From positions 706,315 to 770,314 of the forward strand of contig NZ_LMPQ01000010.1 in NCBI RefSeq assembly GCF_001423905.1: a stretch of 64,000 bases of DNA, written 5' to 3'. Source of the DNA: Frigoribacterium sp. Leaf186. Lineage in GTDB: Bacteria; Actinomycetota; Actinomycetes; Actinomycetales; Microbacteriaceae. Below are positions 9,522-18,089 of the stretch, one piece after another. Both the position numbers and the translations under genes were made by a program. A model generated the notes under the pieces. The model was not told the DNA's origin. It did no database searches and was given only the letters and a program-made list of their open reading frames with translations. Position 1 is the stretch's first letter, and every line of letters starts with the position of its first letter.

Positions 9522-12051
9522 GCAAAGGACGTCGACGAGGAGTTCTAACCACCCCGCTATTGGCGCCGTTCTGCAAAATACGAGCTATGTACCCGTGTCC
9601 GATGTCGATCCCGATTTAATCGGGTCGGAGCACACGACGAGCCTGACCTTAGCCCGAGCACTTGCCGTCGGATGTCTCAGCCGGCTAGACCCGAGTCTCG
9701 TTTCATTGGATGTCTGGGATCCGACCGCCGGATCAGGCTTCGCTGGTTTCTTGCTCACTGATGCACTGAGGTCAAACGGGGTGCACGTCCGCTACCGCGG
9801 TCAGGACATTAGCGATCAAGCTGTCTCCCTGAGCGGGCGGCGATTCGAGGCCGTGCCCGACGCCGCGATTGCGGTGGGGAACACCTTGGTGCACGACGAG
9901 TTCGAAGACTTCCAGGCCGACCTCGTTATTGTCGACGCCCCTTGGGGCCTGGCCTGGGGGGATGTTTACTCGCAGGTGGACGCCCGTCGGGAATCCGGCT
10001 CTTTCGGATACGGCCTGCCGCAGCGCTCAGACAGCACATGGCTCTTCATCTCGCTCGCCCTCGAGAAGCTGCGCCCGGTCGCCGACGGCGGAGGGCGAGT
10101 GGCCGCGCTGGTGGCCCCAGGCGCTTTATCGGCCGGAGGCGACTCTGCATCCGTAAGGCAGAAGATCGTCGAGGCGGGGATGCTGGAGTCGGTCACACGG
10201 TTGCCCGATGGTCTTGCACCGAATACGTCAATCCCGCTCTATCTCGTCACCTTCACCAACAGAGCGACGGATGCTCGTCGGGGAAAGGCAATGATCGCCG
10301 ATCTCCAGACTGAGTTCACCACTGAGCATCGGTACCGCTCGATGCCGATCTCGGCTTTCCAGGAACTCGAGGCGGGGCTGAGAACTGGAAAGTCCGGGCC
10401 CCGCAACCGCAGCATCTCCGTACGCCAGTTCACTCGACGAGATGCTCGCCTGGAACGAGTTTCCGCCGAGAGTAAGCGGCTGTCCTGGCGCCTCTCGACC
10501 TACTGCGACACGCCAATCGACGTTCGCTTCCTGGAGTCTCGGTACGGTCCGGCCTCTGGAGTGTCAATCATCGATGATCCGCAGGAGACCGTCGACCTCG
10601 ATCCCAGCCGCATCTTCGGGGACGAGTCGCGCGAACTCCTTAGAGACATCGAGTCGAAGGGATGGCCTGGGCGACGGTTGAGCAGTCTGATCGCGCGCGA
10701 GCCGGAGTTGCTTAAAGCCTCTGCTGAAGCTGAGTCGGTCGGACATCTCTACGTTCCGACGACTCTCGGGGGCAAGGCAGCCGCGGAGATGGCTGGTACA
10801 CGCTCAGACGGTCGTGTTTTGTCGCTTTCGCTCGACGGTGAGATAGTCGATCCTGGATTCTTAGCGGCCTGGCTCAATACGGAACAAGGCACGGCAAGCC
10901 GCAGGCGGGCCATTCGAGCCAGCAGCAGGGGAACGTTCATCAACGCGCTGCGATCGGATGCCAGCTCCCTAATGCGCTGGGCGGATGAGCTTATCGTCCC
11001 TGTGCCGGACCACGGCACGCAGCTCGCGCTCTCCTCGGCCGACGTACGTCTTCTATCGTTCGAAGCTGCGCTGTCCGCCCAGCGCGAGAGCGTCTGGGCT
11101 TCTCCGGAAGGCGCCGAGGACGTGGTGAATCGAATCGCTGGCGCCTTCGATGACTCGCTCAGCAGCTGGCTGGACCACCTGCCTTACCCAGTGGCGTCAG
11201 CGCTTTGGACCGCGGAGACAGCGTCGACGGCTGGCGAGCAGCAACGGGCTTACATCCACGCCTGGGAGGCGATCGTAACCTTTCACGCAACCGTCTTGCT
11301 CTCCGCGAGTAGGACTGACCCCGGAAGCCGTAGCGGGGTCGAAGCGGGAATCCGCCAGACGCTGAACGAGAAGCATCTCAGCATCGAGCGGGCCTCATTC
11401 GGCACGTGGGTGGTCATCATCGAAAGAGTCACGAAGGAACTGCGTAGCGCACTCGAAGCGGGGAGCGCCGATGAGGTTGCTCGTATCCGACGGGCATTTG
11501 GCGGCCTGACTCAAACCGGTATCGAGCGGCTGACCTCGAAGGAATTTGTGAAGAAGATCAATGAGGTAAATACGAAGCGAAACCGATGGCTCGGGCACAC
11601 CGGCTACACCTCAGAAGAAGAGTGGAGACGGCAGGTCCTTTCTCTCCAGGGCGACCTCAGCGAACTTCGGCAAATCCTCGGAACCGTTTGGACGCAACTT
11701 CTTCTAGTTCGAGCCGGAGGCTCGAAGCTTCGACGCGACGGGCGCGTTCAGGCGGCGGAGGTTGCCGTCGGAACGCGGTCACCTTTCAAAATCAAGGAGT
11801 TCAGCGTCGGCGAAGAGATGGTTGATGGGGAACTTTACCTAGTAAGGGACGAATCCGAGTCACCGCTGCGTTTGGGACAGTTCGTGCAGCTAAGGGCAGC
11901 TCCACGGGACGCGCAGTACACGACCTATTTCTACAACCGTACCGAAGGTGCGAGCGTCCGCATGGTCAGCTACCAGCAAGGTTTCGATAGCGAGATCCAG
12001 GACGATGTCGAAGGCTTCCGTTCGGACTTCGGGGGGCTAGCTCTCGGTTAG
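9511..12051 (+). CDS. HsdM-like N6-methylase with HEPN-like C-terminal region, fourth gene of the hsd operon
   Basis: 846-residue protein not found in a standard type I system. Residues 70-76 are DPTAGSG, a good SAM-binding motif I of the N6-adenine methylase family. The expected catalytic (N/D)PP(Y/F/W) is replaced by DAPW at 142-145, so the second-position proline is lost and activity is uncertain. The middle resembles the substrate-binding half of such enzymes. The C-terminal 300 residues are mostly helical and carry RNRWLGH at 690-696, which fits the Rx4-6H signature of HEPN RNases; that assignment is inference from one motif. ATG 9511 overlaps the hsdR end by 11 nt, so expression is tied to the restriction enzyme. 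It may be a second modification subunit, or an anti-phage effector guarded by the restriction system. Confidence 0.75.
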   Translation: MPNEQRTSTRSSNHPAIGAVLQNTSYVPVSDVDPDLIGSEHTTSLTLARALAVGCLSRLDPSLVSLDVWDPTAGSGFAGFLLTDALRSNGVHVRYRGQDISDQAVSLSGRRFEAVPDAAIAVGNTLVHDEFEDFQADLVIVDAPWGLAWGDVYSQVDARRESGSFGYGLPQRSDSTWLFISLALEKLRPVADGGGRVAALVAPGALSAGGDSASVRQKIVEAGMLESVTRLPDGLAPNTSIPLYLVTFTNRATDARRGKAMIADLQTEFTTEHRYRSMPISAFQELEAGLRTGKSGPRNRSISVRQFTRRDARLERVSAESKRLSWRLSTYCDTPIDVRFLESRYGPASGVSIIDDPQETVDLDPSRIFGDESRELLRDIESKGWPGRRLSSLIAREPELLKASAEAESVGHLYVPTTLGGKAAAEMAGTRSDGRVLSLSLDGEIVDPGFLAAWLNTEQGTASRRRAIRASSRGTFINALRSDASSLMRWADELIVPVPDHGTQLALSSADVRLLSFEAALSAQRESVWASPEGAEDVVNRIAGAFDDSLSSWLDHLPYPVASALWTAETASTAGEQQRAYIHAWEAIVTFHATVLLSASRTDPGSRSGVEAGIRQTLNEKHLSIERASFGTWVVIIERVTKELRSALEAGSADEVARIRRAFGGLTQTGIERLTSKEFVKKINEVNTKRNRWLGHTGYTSEEEWRRQVLSLQGDLSELRQILGTVWTQLLLVRAGGSKLRRDGRVQAAEVAVGTRSPFKIKEFSVGEEMVDGELYLVRDESESPLRLGQFVQLRAAPRDAQYTTYFYNRTEGASVRMVSYQQGFDSEIQDDVEGFRSDFGGLALG

Positions 12052-12121
12052 GCCGGTTCTCGGCTCCATTGACCTCGGCGCCAGCACGGACCGACTGGCC
12101 CCGGGTCGAGTTGGGTAACGG

Positions 12122-12606
12122 CTGACTGACATAACTGAGCATTGGACCGATGAAGGCAAGCTCTACCTCTGCGCGATCAAGGATGTCTGCTCAAACCGGA
12201 TCGTTGGTTACTCGAACGACTCGAGGATGACGGCCGACCTGGCCGTCGCTGCGCTCCGCAACGCCGCCGCCGCCCTGCGTGAACCCGTCGGCACGACGCT
12301 GCACTCGGACCGTGGATCTCAGTTCCGGTCAAGGAAATTCGTCGAGCAACTCACGCAATTCATGATCGATGGGTCGATGGGTCGATGGGTCGGGTCGGCG
12401 CCTGCGCGGACAACGCGGCGATGGAGTCCTTCTTCTCGCTGTTGCAGAAGAACGTTCTGAAAAGACAGCGATGGCAGTCGAGGCAGGACCCGCGGCTGGC
12501 GATCGTGACCTGGATCGAGCGGCCCTACCGCCGCCGCAGGCGGCAACGAAGAATCGGCCAACTCACCCCGATCGAGTTCGAGTTAATTAATTACGCAAGC
12601 CGCTCA
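12122..12606 (+). pseudogene. IS3-family transposase (OrfB, integrase core) remnant, frameshifted
   Basis: Translating from 12122 gives LTDITEHWTDEGKLYLCAIK and then HSDRGSQFRSRKF, and in the next frame DNAAMESFFSLLQKN and LTPIEFE. Together these hold the three catalytic acidic residues (TD, SD and the E of MESFF) of IS3 transposases. The N-terminal third, with its start codon, is missing because a stop lies just upstream. The frame breaks at an 8-bp sequence present three times at 12368-12391; removing one copy restores DGSMGRVGACADNAAMESFF. No terminal inverted repeats were found. It is a dead remnant between the restriction operon and the adhesin fragment. Confidence 0.88.
12368..12391. 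repeat. GATGGGTC tandem triplication that frameshifts the transposase
   Basis: Three perfect copies of the 8-mer GATGGGTC. Two copies would keep the transposase reading frame; the third shifts it by 8 nt. Confidence 0.85.
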
Positions 12607-12639
12607 GTCGGCTTGAAAACCTCAAATAAGACGAGTCAA

Positions 12640-12661
12640 CTAGACCGACAGCAGTCCCGAC
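12640..12661. repeat. 22-bp imperfect direct repeat, left copy
   Basis: CTAGACCGACAGCAGTCCCG plus two bases; matches 13590-13611 at 19 of 22 positions in the same orientation. The two copies flank the adhesin fragment. Confidence 0.5.
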
Positions 12662-12904
12662 CTCGGCCTCTTGGCGCTCGACTTAACGTGCGGCCAATGT
12701 ACAGAAGGAAGCGCCCACTACCCACGCAGCGCGACTGGTTCGCGTCCACTACCCATTGTCCTGAGTGGGATATGACGCTTGACATCACTATGTCAGAGCA
12801 AATCATCGAAGCCACGGTGGGGATGGTGGCTGCCAACGTAGAAAGCATGTGGACATGGCGAGGGCCGAGGTGAACGTCCGAAAGCGGAGACTGTGCATGC
12901 GTGC

Positions 12905-13590
12905 CCACGAACGCTGCCTCCGGCGTGAAGACCAGCTCCTCACCGTCGACCGTCCAGGTGCCCTCACCGGGCAGCACCACGGTGGCGGCGTCGACACCGG
13001 CGGGGTCTACGAGAGGGAGGGTGGCGGGGGAGACCGGCACCGTGCCTCCGTCGTTTTCGGTCACCGCGAGACGCTGGGGGGTGTCCTGCTCGCCGGTCGA
13101 GGTGTCGAGGCTCGCGCCCTTGGTCACCGAGGGCGTCAGGGTGGAGGCGGCGGTCGCTCCGGCCGCGTCGGTCACGACGTAGGGCACCGGCGTCGCCGTT
13201 CCCGTGAAGGCGGACACGGGCGTGAAGAGCACGGTTCCGGCGGTGCGGTCGAGCTCGTAGCGTCCCTCACCGGGGACCACGACGACCGTGCCGTCGGCAT
13301 CCACCGTTGCCCCGGCGGGCGCCTCGAGACGTGTGGCCGCGGGATCGAGCGGCACGAGCGGGTCAGCCGCGGTGGCCACGACGGGCAGGGTCTGCGCGGC
13401 TCCCTGCGTGCTGGTGACGGCGGTGGGGAGGCGACCGGCTGCGGTGGCCGTCGTGGGTGTGAAGGCGACCTCGCCGGTGGCGGGCTGCACCTGCAACGGG
13501 CCGTCGTCTGTCATGACCTCGGTAGCGGGCGTCTCGTTCGGCAGGATCAACACCACCGACTCGGGCACGACGTCCGGCACGGCCGCAGGC
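12905..13590 (-). pseudogene. Scrambled fragment of a CshA-repeat adhesin
   Basis: The minus strand encodes segments nearly identical to the intact adhesin at 15390-17534, but in a different order. It begins with the segment PDVVPESVVLI that lies near the adhesin C-terminus, then jumps to the first repeat (TLPVVATAADPLVPLDP), continues through the second repeat (VPGEGTWTVDGEELVFTPE) and ends abruptly at about 12905, where the sequence becomes unrelated. It has no signal peptide, no sortase signal and no proper start. It is best read as the remains of a paralogue or a partial duplication broken by the nearby insertion sequence. A frame stays open to 12636, but the last 90 residues match nothing in the parent. 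Confidence 0.8.
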
Positions 13591-13611
13591 TAGACCGGCA
13601 GCAGCCCCGGC
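13590..13611. repeat. 22-bp imperfect direct repeat, right copy
   Basis: CTAGACCGGCAGCAGCCCCG plus two bases; partner of 12640-12661. It sits exactly where the adhesin homology starts. Confidence 0.5.
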
Positions 13612-13625
13612 AGCAGGCATGCAGC

Positions 13626-13655
13626 GATGCCCCGGCACGTGAAGGCCGGGGCATC
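13626..13655 (-). terminator. Hairpin terminator of the 13676-14989 pair
   Basis: Perfect 11-bp stem GATGCCCCGGC / GCCGGGGCATC with an 8-nt loop, just downstream of the small membrane gene on the minus strand. No clear U-run. Confidence 0.65.
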
Positions 13656-13675
13656 ACTGGCGTCGAAGTGTCGGG

Positions 13676-13942
13676 CTAGTGAGATGCCGTGGACTGCGGA
13701 GTGGGACCCCCGCGACGTCGAGCAAGTGCGACGATGCTGCACACAATGAGGGCCACAAGACCGATGCCGACGATCCATAGGCCGGCGTCGAAGCCCCTGA
13801 GTAGGGCATCTGGCGTATAACCCGGCTCGACTCCACGGTCCTCTTGGTGACGGTAGTCCATGCCGATCGCGATGAGAAAAGCGACGGTGACCACCGTGCC
13901 AATTACTACGGTGATGACAGACCCGATGATGGAATTTCTCAT
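13676..13942 (-). CDS. Small two-TM membrane protein
   Basis: 88 residues with two hydrophobic helices: the first from about residue 4 to 26 (IIGSVITVVIGTVVTVAFLI), the second near 54-76 (GLWIVGIGLVALIVCSIVAL), then an Arg-rich cytoplasmic tail. ATG 13942 has an AAGG 8-9 nt upstream; ATG 13957 would add five residues but has no Shine-Dalgarno. It follows the secreted DUF2599 protein after 33 nt and shares its terminator, so the two may act together at the cell surface. Function unknown. Confidence 0.65.
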   Translation of the reverse strand: MRNSIIGSVITVVIGTVVTVAFLIAIGMDYRHQEDRGVEPGYTPDALLRGFDAGLWIVGIGLVALIVCSIVALARRRGGPTPQSTASH

Positions 13943-13975
13943 TTGCTCAGCCTTCATTCGAGATGGGTGTAGTTG

Positions 13976-14989
13976 TCACCAATTACAGCGATGAGAGACG
14001 ATGCCGGCGGCCCAGTCCGTACGGTTCGCGCGGAAACGTTCGAGGTTGTAGTCCTGTGTGAAGGGCAATCCGTATGAGCCTGCCGCGACGTGGCAGTTGT
14101 ATTGCTGCTGCAACGTGGCCTTGTTCGTGATCGCAGGCCATTTTGCCTTCCATTCGGCCCAACCGGCACCGCGGAACACTGCTTGGCCAGCAAGGTAACC
14201 GCCAACCCCGCCGCCGCCGCTAAGAACGACTGCGCCGGGCCCGGTGACCCAGGCGCTGTAGCGGTAATCGCCTTGGTACGAGTCCCGCCTGAAGCTTTGG
14301 AACAATGTGATTCCCAGCCACGGATCCGCCACGACGGGGTACTGCGTGCCTGCGCCGTGCTCGACCACCTGGGTCAGTGTGTTCCCGTTGATTTCGTAAT
14401 GAGTGGCCACCGGGGCGCCGGCTGCGTCCTTTGCCCACGCCGGCGCGACGGTCCCGGCGAACCCGCCGTCCGCGTCAGTGAGGATGACTACACCATCCTC
14501 GCGAATGGCCATGGTCCCACCGGCCGGTACGGACAGCTCGTAATCGTATAGAGCTGGCGCAGTTGCATCGTTGATTACTGTAAGAATTTGCAAGGTGCCA
14601 TCGTCGCGAACCACTGGGGTGGTGGTGGACGAGTTGTTATTGTCAAATGTCGCCACCCCGGACTCGGTCACGGTTGCTTCAGTGGCCTGATCAGCGAATG
14701 GCAGCGACACCGTCAGCTCTTGATCATTCGTGCGTAGAGAGGCTCCGTCAGAAGCATCGACGGGGACGCTCACCCTGACGTCGTCAGTGGCAAAGGTAGC
14801 TGCCTTGGTTGGGGAAGTGAACGCGTCCGCGGCTGCGTCGAGGACGTCCGGAGCGACAGCGGCAATAGCCTCGATCGACTCATCGGAAGGTAACGCCTCA
14901 GCATGCGCCACCGTGGACGTCCCCACAATGGCCGCGGCGCACAGCAGACCGATGCTTGTCATGATCAGCGTGTTTTTTGGTTTGGGCAT
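13976..14989 (-). CDS. Secreted protein with a C-terminal DUF2599 domain
   Basis: 337 residues. A signal peptide covers the first 30 or so (positive MPKPKN, hydrophobic core, VAHAEA cleavage region). The middle is a Thr/Asp-rich beta-type region. The C-terminal 90 residues (GWAEWKAKWPAITNKA, QYNCHVAAG, YNLERFR, HRCNW) match the DUF2599 pattern of actinobacterial secreted proteins, with two cysteines that could pair. ATG 14989 follows a strong AAAGGAGG; the longer frame from 15007 would contain that ribosome site. Role unknown; probably a cell-envelope or extracellular protein. Confidence 0.8.
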   Translation of the reverse strand: MPKPKNTLIMTSIGLLCAAAIVGTSTVAHAEALPSDESIEAIAAVAPDVLDAAADAFTSPTKAATFATDDVRVSVPVDASDGASLRTNDQELTVSLPFADQATEATVTESGVATFDNNNSSTTTPVVRDDGTLQILTVINDATAPALYDYELSVPAGGTMAIREDGVVILTDADGGFAGTVAPAWAKDAAGAPVATHYEINGNTLTQVVEHGAGTQYPVVADPWLGITLFQSFRRDSYQGDYRYSAWVTGPGAVVLSGGGGVGGYLAGQAVFRGAGWAEWKAKWPAITNKATLQQQYNCHVAAGSYGLPFTQDYNLERFRANRTDWAAGIVSHRCNW

Positions 14990-15389
14990 TCTTCCTCCTT
15001 TGATCACCAGTGAGGGGCGTCCCCCGTGAGGTCAAACCTCCTGCAACCGCCCAGACCGCACAATCAGTCGCGAGGGGGATATTTCTCACAACGGTTGGCG
15101 TCTCAGGGTGCTAGCCAGCCCTCAAACGGGTGTTCTCGGAACGAGTTCTCACCTGCCCTCTAGAACATGAGTTTGTTCCAATTAGACGCAAGCGTCGTTT
15201 CGGGGGGCGGTCCCGCGGCGAGTCTTCGACGCTCAGGCCACGAGAACGCCAGGCCGCTGTTCCTGCCTGCGACCACGGCTCCTCGGCAACCAACTGCCCG
15301 CTGTGCGACTTTGAGCAGGCCGCCGTAGGTCCGCTCGGTCTGCCCTCACGGCCATGAAGCCCGATGGGCTGAGTTCGATGCTCTGCTCG
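14990..15389. other. Intergenic region, no gene recognised
   Basis: About 400 nt between the DUF2599 gene and the 3' end of the adhesin gene, both on the minus strand. It must contain the promoter of the DUF2599 gene and the adhesin terminator. One open frame (15130-15357, plus strand) contains two CxxC-like pairs but has no ribosome site and no family resemblance, so I leave it out. Confidence 0.5.
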
Positions 15390-17534
15390 TTAGCGCCGCA
15401 GACGACGTCGGCCCGCGAGGATGAGGCCCAGGCCCGCGAGCAGGGCACCGGCCCCGATGAAGGCGGCAGCTGACGTCGCACCCGCGTCCGAACCCGTGAA
15501 CGCCAGTGCTCCGCTGAAGGCAGCGGCAGCGGCAGCGGCATCGGCACCAGCCGCTGGTGCCGGCGTCGGCGTCGGCCCGGCTGCTGCCGCGACGTAGTCG
15601 ACCACGAGGCGGCCCGTCACGGCGGTGCCGTCGGTGCGCTCGGCGGCGAAGGTGATCGGGTCCGGGTCTCCGACGAGGGTGGGGGAGGGCGTGAAGACGA
15701 CCTCGCCGGTGGTGGGCTGCACCTGCCACGTGCCGTCGTCGGTCGTGACCTCGGTGGCGGGTGCCTCGTTCGGCTGGATCAACACCACCGACTCGGGCAC
15801 GACGTCGGGCACGGCCGCGGGCAGGTCGAAGACCGCCGGCGCACCCGCAGGCGGCGTCACCACGACGTCGGGCACCGTCACCACCGGCGCCGGCATCACG
15901 GGCGCCGCGGTCACCGTCGGCGTCGCCGTGGACTCGACTGCATCACCGGCCAGGGTGTCCACCCGGTACGACACCGGCGTCGCCGTTCCGACGAAGTCGG
16001 GCTCGGGCGTGAAGACCAGCTCCTCACCGTCGACCGTCCAGGTGCCCTCCCCGGGCACCACCACGGTCGTGGCGTCCTGGCCGTTCGCGTCGACGAGACG
16101 GAGGGTGGCGGGGTCGACCGACACCGCGCCTCCATCGTTGTCGGTCACCGCGAGACGCTGGGCCACCCCCTGCACACCGGTCGACGTGTCGGGCGTCGCG
16201 ACCGTGGTCACCGTCGGCGTCAGCGTCGAGGTGGCGGTCGCGCCGGCCGCATCGGTCACCACGTACGGCACCGGCGTCGCCGTGCCCGTGAAGGCGGGCT
16301 CCGGCGTGAAGGTGACGGTTCCGGAGGCGCGGTCGAGTTCGTAACGCCCCTCACCGGGCACCACCACGACCGTTCCGTCGGCGTCCACCGTGGCGCCCGC
16401 GGGCGCCTCGAGACGGGTTGCCGTGGGGTCGAGCGGCACCAGCGGGTCCCCGCCGGTGGCGACGACCGGGAGGGTCTGCGGGGCTCCCTGCGTGCCGGTC
16501 ACGGCGGTGGGCGTGGCGACCGGCTGCACGGCCGTCGCGAAGACGGTGCTGACCAGGTCGAGCCCTCCGTCGGTGGTCTCGTTGGTCGTCGTCGTGAACG
16601 GACCGGTCATCGAGGTCTCGTCGTTGCCCACCAGCGAGACGCCGTACAGGGGCTGCCCGGGCTGCACGCCCAGATCGGTCAGCGAGACCGAGACGCCCGC
16701 GATGGTCTGCGCTGCCGTGTAGTCCAGAGGGCGGTAACCGGTCGTGCCGGGTAGCTGCTGCAACACGGTCGACGTCACCCCGGTCAGGATCGGACCCCAC
16801 GCCGACCTCGGCACCGACACGATCGGACCCCACGCCACCGGCGCCCCGGCCCCGTCGACCGCCGTCACGGCCGCCAGCTTGAACGCGTCGTTGCCGCCAC
16901 GCTCGACGATCGACACCGCCACGGCGGCCGGGTCGGAAGCGGTCAGCGGCGACTCGCGCAGCACGCTGAACCGCTCGACGTCGTTGGTCGTCACGCCTCC
17001 GGTGTTGCCGAACAGGTTGTCCGAGCCCTCGGTGACGAACGGGCTGCTCAGCACGTCGGCCATCGTCCGGCCGGTCGGGTCGCCCGAGACGCCGGTGAAG
17101 GGCGAGCCGGCGGGGGAGTTCGCGACCCAGATGTTCTCGCGGTCACCCGTCGCCGTCGCGTTGTCGACCCGCAGCACCTCGGCGTTCACGGCCGTGTCGT
17201 CACTCGGCAGCACCGTGAACGTGCGCCCACCGGCCTGGTACGACACGAGCTGCTGCTGCGTGCCCTGGCCGTAGCGCATCGTGACGGCCGCGCCGCAGCG
17301 CACTCGGCCCGTGTTCACGAGGCTCGACCCGCACGTCGCCGCCAGGGTCGTGGGGACGTCGGCCGGCGTGGCGGCGACGGGTGTGACCACGGCACCGGTC
17401 ATGCCGATCGGGGCGGCGAGGGCGGCCTGGGACGGCACCACCGCGGCGAGCCCCGCGATCGCGGTCGCAGCCACCAGCGCGAGCGAACGGGCCAGGAGGC
17501 GAGGTGGACGGCGGGAGGCGGCGGAGGCGCGCAT
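15390..17534 (-). CDS. Sortase-anchored surface adhesin with CshA-type fibril repeats
   Basis: 714-residue wall protein. A signal peptide lies in the first 50 residues (RPPRLLARSLALVAATAIAG...QAALAAP). A ~300-residue globular region follows, then CshA-type repeats with the signature VPGEGxxxxD...GTVTFTPExxFxGTATPVxYxVxD; at least two complete and one divergent copy are visible. The C-terminus has LAFTG at about 677-681, a hydrophobic helix and the RRRLRR tail, a sortase substrate signal of the LAxTG type used by class E sortases. ATG 17534 is chosen because it starts the signal peptide; the longer frame adds a Pro/Arg-rich shadow. No sortase gene is in the window. Likely function is adhesion. 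Confidence 0.88.
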   Translation of the reverse strand: MRASAASRRPPRLLARSLALVAATAIAGLAAVVPSQAALAAPIGMTGAVVTPVAATPADVPTTLAATCGSSLVNTGRVRCGAAVTMRYGQGTQQQLVSYQAGGRTFTVLPSDDTAVNAEVLRVDNATATGDRENIWVANSPAGSPFTGVSGDPTGRTMADVLSSPFVTEGSDNLFGNTGGVTTNDVERFSVLRESPLTASDPAAVAVSIVERGGNDAFKLAAVTAVDGAGAPVAWGPIVSVPRSAWGPILTGVTSTVLQQLPGTTGYRPLDYTAAQTIAGVSVSLTDLGVQPGQPLYGVSLVGNDETSMTGPFTTTTNETTDGGLDLVSTVFATAVQPVATPTAVTGTQGAPQTLPVVATGGDPLVPLDPTATRLEAPAGATVDADGTVVVVPGEGRYELDRASGTVTFTPEPAFTGTATPVPYVVTDAAGATATSTLTPTVTTVATPDTSTGVQGVAQRLAVTDNDGGAVSVDPATLRLVDANGQDATTVVVPGEGTWTVDGEELVFTPEPDFVGTATPVSYRVDTLAGDAVESTATPTVTAAPVMPAPVVTVPDVVVTPPAGAPAVFDLPAAVPDVVPESVVLIQPNEAPATEVTTDDGTWQVQPTTGEVVFTPSPTLVGDPDPITFAAERTDGTAVTGRLVVDYVAAAAGPTPTPAPAAGADAAAAAAAFSGALAFTGSDAGATSAAAFIGAGALLAGLGLILAGRRRLRR

Positions 17535-17739
17535 GGGTGATCCGGTTCTGGTCGGTGCCGGGGGAGGAGGCGACCGAGGTCGGCCCGCCCTGTCGGGAAT
17601 GCTTTGAGTATCCCTCGCCGATGGCGTCCGTGTCCGCCGCCTGCGCTTCGAGCACCCCTGGTCTGTTGCCAATATGTCGCATTGTCATAGGGTGGTCGTG
17701 GCTCGTGCGGGGCGGGCTCTGGCTGAAGGAGGAGCGTCG

Positions 17740-17772
17740 ATGTTCGCGAACGAGTGCAACCGGGTCGGGTGA
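17740..17772 (+). CDS. Ten-codon leader minicistron
   Basis: A near-perfect Shine-Dalgarno AAGGAGGAG at 17726-17734 is followed after 5 nt by ATG and a 10-codon frame (MFANECNRVG) ending in TGA at 17770-17772. The TGA overlaps a GTG (17769) that opens the small membrane gene in a GTGA arrangement. This looks like a translated leader that delivers ribosomes to the next gene. No run of one regulatory amino acid is present, so an attenuation leader is not indicated. Confidence 0.5.
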   Translation: MFANECNRVG

Positions 17773-17996
17773 GGCCGACCGTGTCCCGCTATGAACTGCA
17801 GTGGATGGTCGTCCTCAACTGCATCGTCATCGCGTGCTTCGCCTGCGTCTACGCGGTCGATGTCGATGGGTCGGTCTTCTGGGGGCTCTTCGTCGTCGTC
17901 CTCATGATCGGGCAGATCGTCCAGGCGACACGGCCCGAACGTCCGTCGAAGGAGGCGCAGCCGGGGCCAGTCGACGTGTCGAGGCGCCATGAGTGA
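17769..17996 (+). CDS. Small membrane protein
   Basis: 75 residues with two hydrophobic helices (VVLNCIVIACFACVYAV and VFWGLFVVVLMIGQIVQA) and a short polar tail. I start at GTG 17769 because it overlaps the leader stop; GTG 17781 (MSRYELQW) is the alternative. It has no Shine-Dalgarno of its own, which supports coupling to the leader. The MFS gene follows about 90 nt later on the same strand. Function unknown. Confidence 0.6.
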   Translation: MRPTVSRYELQWMVVLNCIVIACFACVYAVDVDGSVFWGLFVVVLMIGQIVQATRPERPSKEAQPGPVDVSRRHE

Positions 17997-18089
17997 CTGG
18001 CGCATCGCTCCATCCAGGACCGGGTCGTGAAGAGGGCCTCAGGAAGCGCCTTGACGGCCCCTCCGATCACCGAAGAGGGGGCCGTCCTC

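Noticed and set aside
12385..12873. 162-codon frame as a separate gene
   Set aside because: Its first 70 residues are the frameshifted end of the IS3 transposase and the rest matches nothing.
15130..15357. 75-codon frame with CxxC pairs
   Set aside because: No ribosome site, no conserved pattern, cysteines spaced irregularly.
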